Positions 34,845 through 48,000 of a stretch of DNA of 64,000 nt are shown here, in pieces (the stretch's first letter is position 1; the number at the start of each line of letters is the position of its first letter). The position numbers and the translations under genes were made by a program. The notes below the pieces were generated by a model, which saw only the letters and a program-made list of their open reading frames with translations, ran no database searches and was not told where the DNA came from. The DNA lies in the NCBI GenBank assembly GCA_963970005.1, contig CAXAMN010008502.1, positions 1-64,000 on the forward strand, in the 5' to 3' direction. The DNA comes from Durusdinium trenchii (Eukaryota > Sar > Dinophyceae > Suessiales > Symbiodiniaceae).

Positions 34845-35259
34845 CGCCAGCAAGTATTGCGTCAAGTGATCTTTGAACTGATACAGCACGCTGGGGTGAG
34901 TCTTGTTGCCGATGTGCTTGAGGATGAGGATGAAGGCGGCCTGATCGGGCTCAAAGTCGACATTCACCAAGGAGCCGTTTGTGGCGTAGCGGACGATCGA
35001 GATGTCGAGTGGCTTCGGTGAGGAGTCGGTGGATGACCGCGAGCTCTTGGCCTCTTTGGCCCTCTGGCTGCGGCGTGGGGTCAGGCTCGCCAGGGGAGCA
35101 GCAGCTGGCGAGGGTCGTTTCGCCGGCGTCGCAGGCGTCGGAGGTGGAGATGTCAGCGGAGGGTGCGGCAGGCATCTCCGAGGCGGTCCCCGGCTCTGCT
35201 TTCGCAGCCGGCGGGGCTGCAGTCGACTTTGTTGTCGTACCTGGCTTCCTGGGCGCCAT
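34845..35259 (-). CDS. Exon-like segment, unrecognised protein
   Basis: Begins at an ATG at 35259 with an Ala/Pro/Lys-rich stretch (MAPRKPGTTTKSTAAPP). In another frame it continues as a more structured run, KPLDISIVRYATNGSLV followed by DFEPDQAAFILILKHIG and HLTQYLLALRQC. An intron or frameshift would be needed between the two. No family recognised; called only because the second run looks like folded protein. It lies within the pyrimidine-rich minus-strand tract. Confidence 0.3.
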
Positions 35260-37863
35260 GGCTGAACGCGGAAAGCAAAGGGGGCGCGGAGGGCAGCAAC
35301 ATGAGTTCGAGCTGGTAGTGCATGGCGGTGAAGAAGAAGAAATGAGCCTGCAGCGAATCGGAGGCGTCGGGAAAGCGTGGGAGACTCGGGTCGGCGCGAC
35401 GGTCCGAAGAGGACAGGCGGGGAAGGCGCAAGGGGAAGGAGACAGCCAAAGGCCGGGCGCGCGCGTCCGCGTGTAGAAACAAAAAAAGAAGGTGCGCAAG
35501 GATCCGCGCGGCAACCGCGTTGTCGCACGTTGTGGGTCACATAGGGGTAGACTAAGGAAAAGAGCGAAAACACATCGATGACAAAAGCAAGCAGGCAGGA
35601 GACGTAGAATCTGCAAATTCATCCGGAAGCACGTTGAAAGGTAGGCACAAGAAGATGACTTGACGTACGCGTAGGGTGAGGTCCCAGGAGATGACAGCCA
35701 AAGGCTGGGTCTGCGCGCCTAACAGGGGTAACATAGTGGATGTGGAAGGCGCGTCGGTCGGGGGAGGGAGGGGGGTAAGAGAATTGGAAGAAATGGAAGC
35801 AAGCAAAAGAAAGCAAAGCGCATGCAAAATGCTGCAAAGCAACTGACGCAAAGATCTGCGCCGCAATGGTGTGAGCGACACGACATATGAATGTGGCAAA
35901 AGTGAACGAAGGTAGAAATGCAGCATCCTTCACCACTCTAGGTACTAGTTGCGTGTGAAATTTCTGCCAGGCTCTTAGAAAAACAATGAACAACCCGGAG
36001 GCCGGACCTTGGCCGGAGACTGGTCCAATGAGAGATGGTCTGAACAGAGAAAATGGCCAGCAAGTACCACTCAGGTCAGTCCACTCAGGAGCAAGTGGTA
36101 TGGTCATCCCAGCCGTAAAATCCGACGGGTGGACGGCTTTTTCCTGGTGTGGTTGGCGGTCCCCGGTTTTGACCAAAGGCTCACCTCCTCTTGTACTTCC
36201 AAAAGGATCCGTCTTGGCCATAGTCAGTCACGTCTTCCAAGACTCGCTGAGATCGTCGCACTGAATCAGCAGCAGGCGTCCTAGATCATCACCCAACACG
36301 AAGGCCTGGGACCGTCGCACAGCTCGTCAAAGGTCAGTAATCCTCCCGGTCGCGCGAGGAGTTGAAAGGCAGGAAGGCGGAGGTCGCAAAAGTTGTTGCG
36401 AAAATGGCGGATGGAGCATGGTCTTTTCATCCTGGTGTCTTTGATCCGAGCGCCATCCAATGAAAAGACCCCTGAGATACAAAATGAGATCCGTCCGATG
36501 CTCCGATGCCCGCCTGGACCATCTGCATCCATTGAGTTGAACATCATGTTCAAATTGGATCTTGGCCAAGAAACCAAGATCACAACCGGCATCATCCGGC
36601 CAAGAAGCAACCAATCATATCAATCATGGATGAACAAAAAGCCAAGAACCCAATGTCATATCAATCTTGTCACAATGTCAGCTTGGATGCTACACTCAGA
36701 ATATCACGAAATCCGAGGCACATGGAAATGCCGTGCTTGTTGAGCTGATCTTGCACCTTTTTGTTCATGCAACACAATATGGGTCCTTGTATGTCCTTGT
36801 GCTAGTCAACTGATTTGACAATTCTTGAGTTTTCAAGAGGGTAGTGGTGAGAACGGTGTCTCATCTTCTTGTGTGTGGTGTCTCATTTGGGACTTGCGAA
36901 CTCGCAAAATCCTGAGTTCCTAGAGGTTGCGAAGCATTGTGAAGACGCCGCATTTCTGAGTTCCTGTGAGTTCCTCTGAAGAGACAAGCGAGAGAATGCA
37001 ACAGACTCATACAGACTCCATTGCTGAAAAAAATGCCCTTGGTAGACAGATGTATACAGTAAAACTGTTTTGCAGACTGGGTGAGAAAAACCGTTGTGCG
37101 GCACCTGATCCGCGGAATCACAGACCGCTCGCTCGCCACCTGGCCACAAAAGGAACGATGGCCGACACCCCTGACCCATCGGGACCGCAGAACCCTGCAC
37201 TGCAAGAGGGCAGGACGTGTTGGAACTTTGAACAAACACTTTCTACTTCTTGGGAGGGAAGCTCACGGAGCGAAGCCGACAGCAAACAGCGGCGGACGGG
37301 CGGCAAGCGGTCGCACACTTTTTTTGGCACGGGAAGAGCGGGCAGGGGTCGACGGCGGGGAGATGGCATCAGCCTCAGGTCGTTCCGGAGCGGGACGACG
37401 CACGAGAACGACAAAGCAGGAGAGAAAAGGAAGCGGCGCAGAAGCGGTATAAGCGGCAAATAGGGAAGCAGCATTTACGACCAAGGAACCGGAAGTAGTC
37501 CCGCGTGGCTTCGCGCGGAAACCGAGGCGCCGCCAGAGGCGGCCGAGGCGCGCGGAGCGGCTGCTTATGCCCGGCGGAGCGCCGGGGGCCTTTGCACTTG
37601 TTCTTGCAAAAGGCCTTGCAGCGGTGACAGCCGAATCGGAAAGCGAAGGACCTAGAGGAAAACTCGAAGCACCGCGGCGACCACGAGGCCAAGCGGCAGG
37701 TTGTGCTCTGTGTGGTGAACGCACCAACCTCGCGGGCAGATGGGACAGGGAACTGGGGAGAGGGACCTGGGGGCAGAACACTGTGGGCAGGGAACTGGGG
37801 TGAACGAAAGGTAGCAGGGAGTCACAAATAATCCGGGACTTTCCAGACCACCGCCGTGCCTGG

Positions 37864-38138
37864 CCAGTGTGAAACCTCCAAAAGCCAAAATGGCGCTTTC
37901 CGACACAATCTTTCCGCGTTTCCCTGCCGAGCCGCCACAAAAAAATAGAAAACTGCAAATAGCTTGGTTTGAGGCCACTCTTGAAGACTGGAGGAACTGA
38001 AAACATGCCACTTTGAAGCGTACATGGCCCAAAACCATCGCAATTGACGGGTTTTGTTTTGAGCCATTGTGAAGCCTCCAAAAGCCGAAAAAATCCTTTC
38101 CGACAAAATCTTTCCAGATTTCCCTGCGCCTGCCACGA
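37864..38138. repeat. Diverged repeat pair, about 75 bp, 199 bp apart
   Basis: 37864-37939 and 38063-38138 share CAGTGTGAAACCTCCAAAAG-like starts and ACAATCTTTCC-like middles with about a dozen differences. A separate diverged pair links 38238-38292 with 39390-39444 (CCCTCTCTTGAAACCGCCCC-like). Confidence 0.75.
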
Positions 38139-38484
38139 AATGCTTTTTTTTTTTTCGTAAGGCCCTCGCGCGCGCGCCGCAAACCTGGATGTCTCGCGTA
38201 ACATCTCCTGAGGCGCTTCCCTTTCCCCGCCCCTGACTCCCTCTCTTGAAACCGCCCCGTAAAACAAATTCTCCACGCTAGCTGCATTGGGCTGCCCCGC
38301 GCCGGTTGGAAACTTGCGGTCCACGCCCGGGATTTTCGAAGCCAGAAGCCTGGACAGTGTATAAACGCTTCAAGTAGAGCAAGTTTAGAAACAGAGTGTG
38401 GGCAAGAATCCTGTTTCAAGTCTTTGCGTCTTCTTACATCAAACGAAGACGGAGGAAGCGCGCAGGTGCAGAAATACATTCTAG

Positions 38485-38697
38485 CTAGTGTGACTGCACG
38501 TTTGATGCGTTCGCTGACCGTTCTGTACGAACGACGACTTCTTCTGATTCTGCCACCATATTCATAAGCAAAAAGCCCCTGTCATCGGGGCCCACTGCTA
38601 TTAGGTTGGAGGCCTCGTTTTCATTTTGACACACGGCCACTTTCCTTGAGAAACCTTTCAAGGGCTTGTTCCACAAGAGCTCGTAATCCCAAAACAA
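38485..38697 (-). CDS. Small open frame, exon-like (70 codons), unrecognised
   Basis: MFWDYELLWNKPLKGF is followed by NENEASNLIAVGPDDRG and SEEVVVRTERSANASN, then a stop. The mixed acidic and hydrophobic pattern is protein-like, but no family is recognised and no neighbouring exon was joined. Confidence 0.25.
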   Translation of the reverse strand: MFWDYELLWNKPLKGFSRKVAVCQNENEASNLIAVGPDDRGFLLMNMVAESEEVVVRTERSANASNVQSH

Positions 38698-38991
38698 CAG
38701 TCAACAAAACCCCAAGACTCCGCACTTCACATCATGTGATTGAACACGAATGAGTCATCTCCACAAAACATCATGTCAACAATATCATATTCAGCCTCCA
38801 GTGCAGAGGGGAGTGGAAAAAGAATCAAAATCAGTTGAGATGAATGTGGAGATGGCACAGCAAGTAGAAGCCTTTGAGTATACGGGCATTGTTTCCACGG
38901 AATAAGCAGCACATCTCCCACACGATGGTCCTATCCCTATCCAAACTGTTCGGTTTATAAATGTATATGTGGGTACCGGGCAAACACTTTG

Positions 38992-39388
38992 TACTCTCTC
39001 TTGACACTCTTTGCTAGACAATCTTTCTTGACACACTTTCTTGACACTATATGCTTTCTTGACACACACTCTTGACACGACACTCTTGCTTGACACTCTT
39101 TCTTGACACTCTTTGCTAGACAATCTTTCTTGACACTTTCTCTTGACACTCTTGCTTGACGCTCTTGCTGGACACTCTTGCTTGATACTCTGTCTGGGCA
39201 CTCCTTACTAGACACTCTTGCTGGACACTCTTTGCTAGACACTCTTGCTGGACACTCTTGCTGGGCAGGACACTCTGCTAGACACTCTTCCTGGACACTC
39301 TTGAAATGCCATTCTGCTGGGCTAGACGCTCTTTCCTGACACTCTTTGCTAGACGCTCTTGCTTGACACTCTTGGTGGGCACTCTTTA
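38992..39388. repeat. Minisatellite of TTGACACTCT / TGCTAGACACTC units
   Basis: Roughly 400 bp of irregular 10-13 bp units, variants of CTTGCTGGACACTCTTTGC. The minus strand gives Lys/Glu/Cys/Ser repeats (ECQERVSSK-like), which are repeat-driven and should not be read as a gene. Confidence 0.9.
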
Positions 39389-39537
39389 ATCCCTCTCCTG
39401 AAGCCGCCCCATAAGGCAAAGTCTATATTCTTGCTGCGTTGGGGGGAGGCAAAGTCTATTTTCTTCCCCCAATTTCTTCTATCCTTGAGGTATGAACTAT
39501 AAAACCGAGAAGTGCATGGGAGTTTAGAGCTGCAAAG

Positions 39538-39750
39538 TTTTCGAAGGTTCCCATCCGCCGCGGTCGCCTGTCTCCGGGAGTCAAATGCTCACTTCAATGA
39601 GCAGGCGAGCGATCCCATGCAAATGGAGTCAAATGGATGCTAAGTGCGAATTTTTCGAAGGTTCCCATCCGTCCGGGAGTCAAACGCTCACTTCAATGAG
39701 CAGGCGAGCGATCCCATGCAAATGGAGTCAAATGGATGCTAAATGCGAAT
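39538..39750. repeat. Tandem duplication, about 100-115 bp unit
   Basis: TTCGAAGGTTCCCATCC to GGATGCTAA(G/A)TGCGAATT occurs at about 39538-39653 and again at about 39654-39750. The first copy carries about 15 extra bases (GCCGCGGTCGCCTGT region). Only a few substitutions separate the copies, so the duplication is recent. Confidence 0.9.
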
Positions 39751-40759
39751 TGTGTGAATGATTGGAACATGAAAACGCTAAACTGCTCATTCCGGTGCAA
39801 AAAATCAAAGTTCCTGCAGGTTATGTCAACCTTTTCTTCCATGCATACTTGGACAACGAGTTGCATGAAAACCCTCCTTGCAGCCAAAAAACAAACCCTG
39901 CAAATGCCACCTGCAATTGCTCGGCTGCCGTGGAGAAGTCGGCCCCCAGGGTACACTCCGTCAAAGTCGACTCGGCGCCGTCGCCGACAGTGACGGAGTC
40001 GGGCAAGTGCGGAAAAAGAACCTGAAGGTAGGAGCGAGGCGAACGGTACGAGAAGGAATCGGAAGCAAGTCGAGGGCACCTGCGCGTCCCGGTACATTAA
40101 GTACCCCAGGAACGGCGCGTGAACGGCGAGTCGCCGCAGCTGCTGCTGCCCTGACTTCTCCGTCGTGAAAGACGGCAGCTTCTCCGCCACGGCGTGGAAA
40201 GTACCTGCGCGGAAGACGCGGAGACGACGCAAAAACGACGTATCCGGAGCAGAAGGAATAGGACCTCGGCTGGCCAGCGCTGCGAAGGCGGTCGCGGCCT
40301 CAAGAGGCAAGGTGAACTTGCCCTTGAGGCCGCGGCTGCGGCGGTGCTGGCCTGGGCAGTAGAAACGCGAGCGACGAAAACGAAACAAAGGGAAAAAAGA
40401 CTTGCAGTCAAGCAGCCCCACTGCTGCGTGCGGCTCTGCGCAGTGGCGGCTCCAAGCTTCAATGCAGCGGCGCTCGCCGGCATTCACGGAGTGCGTGGCA
40501 AAGTCCGTGACGAAGCTTGGAGCCGGCAGCCGAGCGGTACCCCGTCAGCAGTGGCTGCAGAAGGCCCTCACTGGAGTTGGCGTGCCCAACCAGAAGAGCC
40601 GCTGGAGCCACTCGGGCCGGAGGATCCGGATTTGCTGGAGCGCCCGGAGCGGCCACTGGGGCCACTCATAGAGCGCCTCAGGGAAAGCGAAGAGAAAGGA
40701 ATCGAGAAGGACGGAAAGAATACAGCCACAAGCAGGAAACCATAGAAAAGGAAAGGAAT

Positions 40760-40858
40760 GTGGCCGAGAAGCAACTTAGCCTTTTTGGCAGCTGCGCCCG
40801 GACCGCGGATATTGCGGAGGGCGTCGCGTGCTGCTTTCTTTTGCGCCGGAGACCACGC
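40760..40858 (-). CDS. Possible first exon, unrecognised
   Basis: ATG at 40858 opens MAWSPAQKKAARDALRNIRG then GAAAKKAKLL, a basic helical N-terminus, before the frame runs into pyrimidine-rich, intron-like sequence. No family recognised. Confidence 0.25.
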
Positions 40859-41785
40859 CATTGCGAAAAGAAGCAGGACAAAAAAAGAGGGATAGCGAGG
40901 CGTAGCATGGAGCGGGTCGCAGCGTCGGTCTAAAGGAGAAAAGCCAGGAAGAACGAACCAAGCGCAAAGGGAGCAAAACAAGTAAGAAACATAAACATTC
41001 ACAAAGAAGCAATGAAAAGCAAGGAAAAGCAAGACAAGCACAGAAAAGCAGAAAACGCAAGAGCGGGAGCAACCACGGAAAAGCGATGAGAAGCAAGGAA
41101 AAGCAAGAAAAGCAGGAGAGGTCATAGAGAAGCAAGGAAAAGCAAGAAACACAGTAAGAAGCAGATCCACAAAAAATCCCCAAACTTGGACATTCACTGT
41201 TCGTAGACCTTCAAAAAACTCCGTTGAATGCATCAAAATTGACAATGGTTTTCATCCATGATTGGAGTATGTATTCGCATGTGATTGAGAGAAATCAACA
41301 TTAACCCTCGTTGAGAGAAACCGAAACACACCGACCCGTCCCATGTTGTGGGAAATTCCTTCATGTCACAAGGCACAGTCTCTCCATCTCCCCCATATTC
41401 AACCACCCAGGCGCAGCTTCTCGTTCTCAACTCCCAGCTGGAAGGGAACCGTGCTTTTCCCCCGCGTGGATGTGGGCGCATTTTTCGAGGTGCCTGACGG
41501 GCTCTCGGGGTGGCCAGGACGGGCAGCCGCGTGTCATTCCGGACGTGGCCGCGTCCTTCCGCGTCCTTCCCACCAGCTCGTGTGCATGAAGGTTGAAGAG
41601 ATCGATCACGGAAGAGTGGGTGACTCCCAATGTGATGGGCTGTGATGTGACGCCCAATGGTAGCGCACATAAAGCTCAAGGCATGGGCCGGGTGGACGTG
41701 TGTTGAGGAACCTACCAGAGATCTTTGCACGCACCATTCTGTTTCAGCCCTTTCTGTAGCCCATTCAAGGGTGCAGTTGGGGTTG

Positions 41786-42042
41786 TTTGTTGCCAATTTT
41801 TTTAATGGCAGTTTTTTGGTTGCTGGTTGCTTCATGTTTTCTTGGCATTCTCCATTCGGCGGTTTCTGGGCTTTTGGTGGCTTTGGGTGGCTTTTGCGTT
41901 TTGGCTTATGCTGTTTTCGGGCTACTTACTTTTTGGTTGGTGTTGGCTTCTCGACTTTGGGTTGCTTCTGCTAGCTTTGGGTGGCATCTCGTTTTCGGTG
42001 CCTCAATGGGTTCTTGGTGGTTTACGGGTGGTTTTCTTTAAT
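41786..42042. other. G/T-rich block
   Basis: About 250 bp almost free of A and poor in C on the plus strand (GGTGGCTTTGGGTGGC-type words). The plus-strand frame here is strongly hydrophobic (Leu/Trp/Phe/Gly) only because of this composition. Confidence 0.75.
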
Positions 42043-45000
42043 TACGATACCAGTATTGCCACAAAACACGGCTACGTACAGAAACTGGGCGATCCGTCAT
42101 TGAATTCCACAAAGGCTTCCAAATACCAACGCCCCACATACAAACGAGCCCGAGGGTGCTGCAGCAAGCGTCCTGACGCAGCGAAGTGCAGATTTTGGAT
42201 CACAGCCTCCTTCATAGGTAAAACGGAAGAAAGAACAGTTGACCAAACATCTATCTTCTTTTCAACTAAATATACTCCCAACAGCAGAATGCAGTTGGGT
42301 TTCAGCCAATCCCAGCCAGTCCAAAGAACAGCAAACGACATGTTACTAAAGTCTCTCAACACGTTTTGGCTGGGCGTGTACTGGTCAGGCTCTTTGTCAA
42401 TTACCGTGCTGCTCCGAAGCCACAGCTGGAGGCATATGGGTCTGCTTCCTCCTTCAATCTGCAAAGGGCGGGCATGGAAACCCGGCTTCAACCCCCAGGT
42501 GCAACACGGACCGGCGACTACCCCACCCCTACAGTTAAGGATGTGAGCGGACCGGGCGTGGACGGTCAAAAACACCAACATCCGCACCAACATCCGCATC
42601 ATTCTTCCAACATCGGACCGATTGAGCGTCTCACCTCTTTGGTCGTTTCTCCGAAACGCCTGGCATTCGGAGCAAGGCGTTGCTGGTTTCGCCCCCCGGC
42701 CCGCCCCGCCTCGCGCCACGGCCGTTGCTTCGACCGAGAGTGAGAGGTTCAAGCGCTCGCCGTGGGCATTCAGTCCATGGAGTCCATGGCCACAAAGGTC
42801 TGCTTGCGTACTCGCCTTGGTTCTGGCAGAGAGGAAGAACCTTTTCTGGCACCAAGAGTGGGCACCAAGCTCAGGCCGGCCTGGCACTTTCCAAGCAAGG
42901 TGGAGAATTCGTAATTCAATGTAATTCAGGCTGAGGTTCGCATTGGTTAGTAAGTTTCCTGTTGCACAATTGCTATGTTGTGATTGCAGACTGAGGAGGC
43001 TTTCCTCTTGTCGCAGTAATAGTATATATAATATAGTGATATAACATATATACTATATACATGCAACTAATCGTTCTTTTGCAATTCTCAATTCAATCGC
43101 CTTTCGAGTTACATTCGCTTGGCAAGTACGTACACTGCCGTCCTCTCAGAGCTTTACTGCACGTCTTAGATTTTGAGTATTCACCCGAGTCGGTCCCAAA
43201 GAAGGTGGCTCCAAACATATGCAAATTGCTGACTAAGATGTTTGGCGATATTGAGTTCAGTATTTTCAGTGGAAAATAAGGGGAGATGTCAATACGGAAC
43301 ATACATTTGTAATTATACATGTGTCTCGGAATCCATAGGCCAAGCTGAGATGAATTGGGTTGTCCTCGGAACAGCACCAGTGACAGTTGATGCAAGCAAG
43401 GCTCATTCACAGTTTGGGGCTGTGATGGCCTTAGCATGCGGAAAAGTGGGTCTTTTAAGCATCGAAAAGGGCACAATTCAGTGCAACACCCCAACACCCT
43501 TGCTTCTTTCCAACGAAACTCCGCGCAAATACTCTACAGAACATGCACGTGCACACACACACAAGCACTATATCGTAACAATATTTATTAGAGTTATATA
43601 TTTACTGTTATATTGCAACTGGATCCAGCTATCTGCTTCCTATCCCATCCACATGGCCCTGAGCTCCGTACTCCAAGCGGAAAGCCTGAAGTGCTCCTGG
43701 CTTTTCAATATACATTGGGTCAGCATAAGCTTGTAGCAGCTCACCATGTTTGAGAACTTTACAATGCTCTACAACTCCCACTTCTACACCTTTCTATGGC
43801 TTGGGTGGGGTCCCAGACAGGCCTGTAGGCTGTGATGGGGCTGCCACTGGCGTCGAGGGCTTGCAAGCAGCTGGATCCTGGAGACATGGGGTGGAAAAGA
43901 CCAACTGTGAGAACCTCGCTTGGCCTCGTCAAACATCCTGCAAATGCTTCATCTGGCACAAATACCCCTCAATGTAAAACGGGGAGGTCCCCCAAGTGGT
44001 TTCCAGATTTCTTAGATTTCTTGCTTGCTTTTAAATGAAAATGGCTTGGTTCTAGATGTTCTAGGCTTCGTCAGAGAACTTGTGCACCGAATCCAGCAAA
44101 ACCACTCTCTACAGCTCTCAACCCCCCAGCGCCTGCTGCACTGCGTTGACCTCCCGGACCGCCGTCCTGACCGCCCGGCCACGTCCGGTCGGTTCCGGTC
44201 GGGATGAAGTTTGGTCAACTGCTCAACCACATGAAAACCATTGAAAACCAATTGAAAGGCAGGTTGGACCTGGTTCGGTCGCCTCGATGGTCTTGATCCT
44301 GAGCAAAACTCATATTAAACAATGATTGTTCGAGATTCAACCCATATAAATGACTGGCGACCTCGAATCCTACAGATCTTCCATGATCTTGCAACATTTC
44401 CAACCCACACGCGTCCGCCTCAGCCACCCGGTCGCTCCTGCCCAGTCGCGCGGCTGGCCGCTCAGGCTCGGCAACGGGACCTGGGTGTGAACTCGACCAA
44501 ATTGATTTCACTTGGACGACGAACACCACGAACACCAGGTGTCTTTCATTGTCTTTCAATGGTCTTGGAAGCCCAGGGATGATGTCAGATTTGGGCAACA
44601 AATCCTCGTTCGCCGGAGGCAAAAGGCCTCCAAGCTCCCATCGCAACCACCAGAAAACCGGGATGTTTCGAGCTGGCTCGGGCGTGTCCGCAAGGCCTGC
44701 GTGCAAAGCAGGTCGCCTTCGTCGCACGACGTCCGCCTCGGGCAAACCACCCGAAACGGCCAAGCGGGCGGAGCACCTTCCCGTGTCGGATTGGTGATGT
44801 AGAGTCTAATAGCAATGCCCTTGCTCCTAAGTAGCGAACCTTGCTCCTAGAATCGCAGCTTTTTGAAGATGAAAAGGCCGTTGCACGGTGAGGAGACTCT
44901 GGACAAGTGAAACGTGCCGTGGCTTCAATGTGGTTTCAGAAGCCTTCACTGTGACTCAACCAGCTCTGAAGAGTTGGGCAGACCCAGGGCCCAAGCAAAA

Positions 45001-48000
45001 TCCAAGTACCCTCGCATACAAACAACATCAAACAACTGCCAACAAACAATTTCTGAATTTGATCAGAAGGCTCTGGCTCACCTGTTTATGGCCCCTTGCT
45101 AAAGGCAAGGTTCGGAGGTACTTTTCGCTTGTGACTTGGCCTTGCCCTCGTGGGGATGGTCTGGGCAGCACTTAGGTCAGAAATGGGTCTTCAAATCCGA
45201 AGGTTCTCAACTTCTCGCCAACAACTGTGTGGCTTCGTTCAAGTTAAAGTATGTTCAAGCTCCTTCAACAACTCACATGGTCACATGGTCATCAAAAGTC
45301 GCCTGACCCAAACACCCACTCAACGTCCGTCACCCGTCCCAAGTCGCTGCATCGCTGCATGCTTCTCCCACGGCGTGCTTCGCGCCGCTGCTTCCGCCGG
45401 ATCTCGGGTGCCCGTGCCACCGCAGACTCAAGATCCGCGAGCACTCGGTGGACTCCCGTCCAGCGCTGCTCGCTCAGCGAGGGAAGAGCAATCACCTCCG
45501 CTGAGCAGCGGAGGGAATCGTTTCACGGGTGTCCGTTGCATGTGATTGATTCTCTGAATGAGACTCTAATATGTCGTGTTGTGACAAATCTAGAACTTCT
45601 TGTCTGTCTCATCAGTTCTTCTGTGAAATGCGCCCACGCAAGTTCTCTTCGTCTGGTCAAACCTCCAAAAAGGGACCCTCCCCAAAAACGGAGACCGCAT
45701 CCTCGGCTGCGCCCGCGAGGCCTCGACCTGCGCATGTTCGCCACTCCGCGCCTGGGGCACCGGAATGGGCTGCAGCGCCTGCGGCCTCCCAACGTGAGTG
45801 GACTCCCCGGAACTTTGGGTCATAAAAGAATCCATGAATCCATGAGGGATCGGCTTGGGACCGAGGATTCCATCAATCCATGGGGATTTACATTGCAAGC
45901 TGGGCGTCCAAAGGATCAGACCTGACACCATCCGCACCGCTCGGGAGGACGCCTTTGGTTTGGCCTCCCACGGCCCTAAAAAGGAAGTGCCATCTTGTTC
46001 TGGTCACGCACTGAAGAAGGGGATGTTGACCATCCCAACTCAAAACCTTGTATTTCTATTATGTTTTGTATGTCGTTTTGGTATTGGTTAATTGGTTGAT
46101 ATAGAATATCATATATAATAACCTTGTTCATTCTATCCTTTCGTCAACCTACATCAATTGCCGCTCTTGTACCCAGCCATGGCTCGGTTTTCGGCCTATC
46201 CTTCCCAGTCCCTTCACACCTGGTGGACATGGCTGTTGATCCGCTCCGGGCCTGGTACCAACAAGGACATGTTGGGAAGCGAGCTGCAACCGTTCATTGC
46301 AGTGGTTTCAAACGGGATGAAACTCCCTGGCCCTGGACATTTAGAAAACAAATGGGGGATCCATGTAGTTTCAGCCCCCACTGCGGTTAGTGCAAGCTAC
46401 TCTGAACATCTCTGAAGTAGGTATTGGGGTTCTTGGAGCGTCCAAGCTTTTTTAAAGCTCCAATGCTTCCATCGTCCATCAAATTCTTTCAGCCATCCTC
46501 ATGTTCTCTGAAACAGGTCACCTGGTTTGGATAGCAAGGGTGGCTGTGCATGGCGGCAGCTCAGCCCTGCAAGGGCCTGGACCTGAGTAGCTGGAGCAGC
46601 CACGTGCGCCACCTCCTCGTGGGACAGCCAGGTGCACTGTTCAGGTTTATGACTTCGGATTTGGACTTTGAGAAGTACCAATCCTCAACCTCAAAACCTC
46701 TCACACACTCAACACCTGGTGGAAATGCCCGTCGCCGTCACCGTCTGCTCCCGCTCCTCGCTGTCGCTGTCGCTCCCGGCACCCTCCCACCACGCTGGGC
46801 TCGCGGAGCCATGCGCCTGCGCCCAGCGATTCGTGGGATGTGCTGGAAGCCCCGGAGAAAGGCGTCTGAACACACGGACAAATCAAATCAGGCTTAGCCT
46901 AGCAATCTGGGGGTCTAGAACTTTTGAAAGCCCATGTACAGGGAATGGTAAAAGTAGACTTGTACGTGAACAGCGAACGAGAATTAGTGGCCGTGTGGCC
47001 TTTCAGGCTTTGATGTTACACATGTCGTCTCAAAAGCACCATGTTTGGTTTACCCACAGGGTCCACAGGTCTCCCAAAGAGATATATAAACATGGTGGAC
47101 GCAGTCGGACGCCCAAGTTGGACGCAGCTAACCGACGGTTTTCATTGACTTTTGTTGGTTCATGGGAGGAGTCTCGCCCTCGTGTCCTCAATGGTCTTGT
47201 CACGCAAGTAGTTTGGTGTAGGAAAAAAGAACTGCCGCTGGTCAGCCTTCTGGTGCTTCTGGGCGCTGGAGACATCTTCTGGTCGGTTGAACGGTTGGAA
47301 TATGGAATAACCCACCAGGAATTTATCCTTGAAGTCCTTTAAGGTACAACCATCCTGGAATAGATAGAATATGAACGAATCCAGAAACAGGACCTGTTTC
47401 CTATTTTTAGATCTTCCATCTTTTATCTACTCCAGAAGGACAACGATTCCAAGCCAGCTCAATTCCCAGTGACCTCAACGACGAGGCGTTCGAAGCTTCA
47501 AAACGAGCTCCCACGATCCACCAGCGAAGACCGCAGGACACCGGGACCCGTGGCCTTCGGCGCCGAAGGCGGCCTCTGCGGTTTTCGCGACGAGGTGGGA
47601 GGTGGGATGGCCCGAAGGGCAGAGTTGCCTGCGACAAAAGGTGCGGTGCCTCTGCAAATCCGTGCATATCCGTGCATATCCGTGTAACTTGTGCTTGGTT
47701 GGGAACTGATTGACTAATAGTCAATCGTGCGCTGCCCTTTTAGACAATAGACACATCAACCTTGAGCTTCTTGAGGCATTCTCGGATCTGCTGGGGTCAG
47801 TTGGTTGGTGGTTAGGGTCAGTTGGGTGGTTTGCCTGTAATTTCTCAGTCAGAGGAGTAGTTCACCCCCAAAGCCAACTGTGCGAGCCTTGTAACTTTGA
47901 GCCACCCGAAGTGATTGTTTTAGCCCTAGATAGCCCTAGCCAGCCGGGTCAAACTCTCTGCAAAAACCCAGGATCTTCGGTTGGACTTCCGTTTCACTTC

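Larger units (their letters stand above)
33000..41200. other. 8-kb tract with purine-rich plus strand; possible minus-strand gene with pyrimidine-rich introns
   Basis: From about 33 kb the plus strand is dominated by G and A (GAAAAGCAAGGAAAAGC-type words are densest at 40680-41160). Both flanks lack this bias. If transcribed from the minus strand, most of the tract would be pyrimidine-rich RNA. Possible exons on that strand are listed separately (34845-35259, 40760-40858, 38485-38697). No conserved family is recognised. Confidence 0.5.

Noticed and set aside
37263..38324. 353-codon minus-strand frame
   Set aside because: Spans a diverged non-coding repeat pair, with Arg/Pro/Ser-rich composition typical of GC-rich noncoding DNA; no domain or homology seen.
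38791..39419. Cys/Ser/Lys/Glu repeat proteins on the minus strand
   Set aside because: Translation of the minisatellite only.
41827..42546. 239-codon plus-strand frame with strongly hydrophobic start, like membrane helices
   Set aside because: The hydrophobic part is exactly the G/T-rich block; codons TTG, TTT, GGT and TGG arise from base composition.
44215..44763. 182-codon minus-strand frame
   Set aside because: All three minus frames are open over much of this GC-rich island and no motif favours one.
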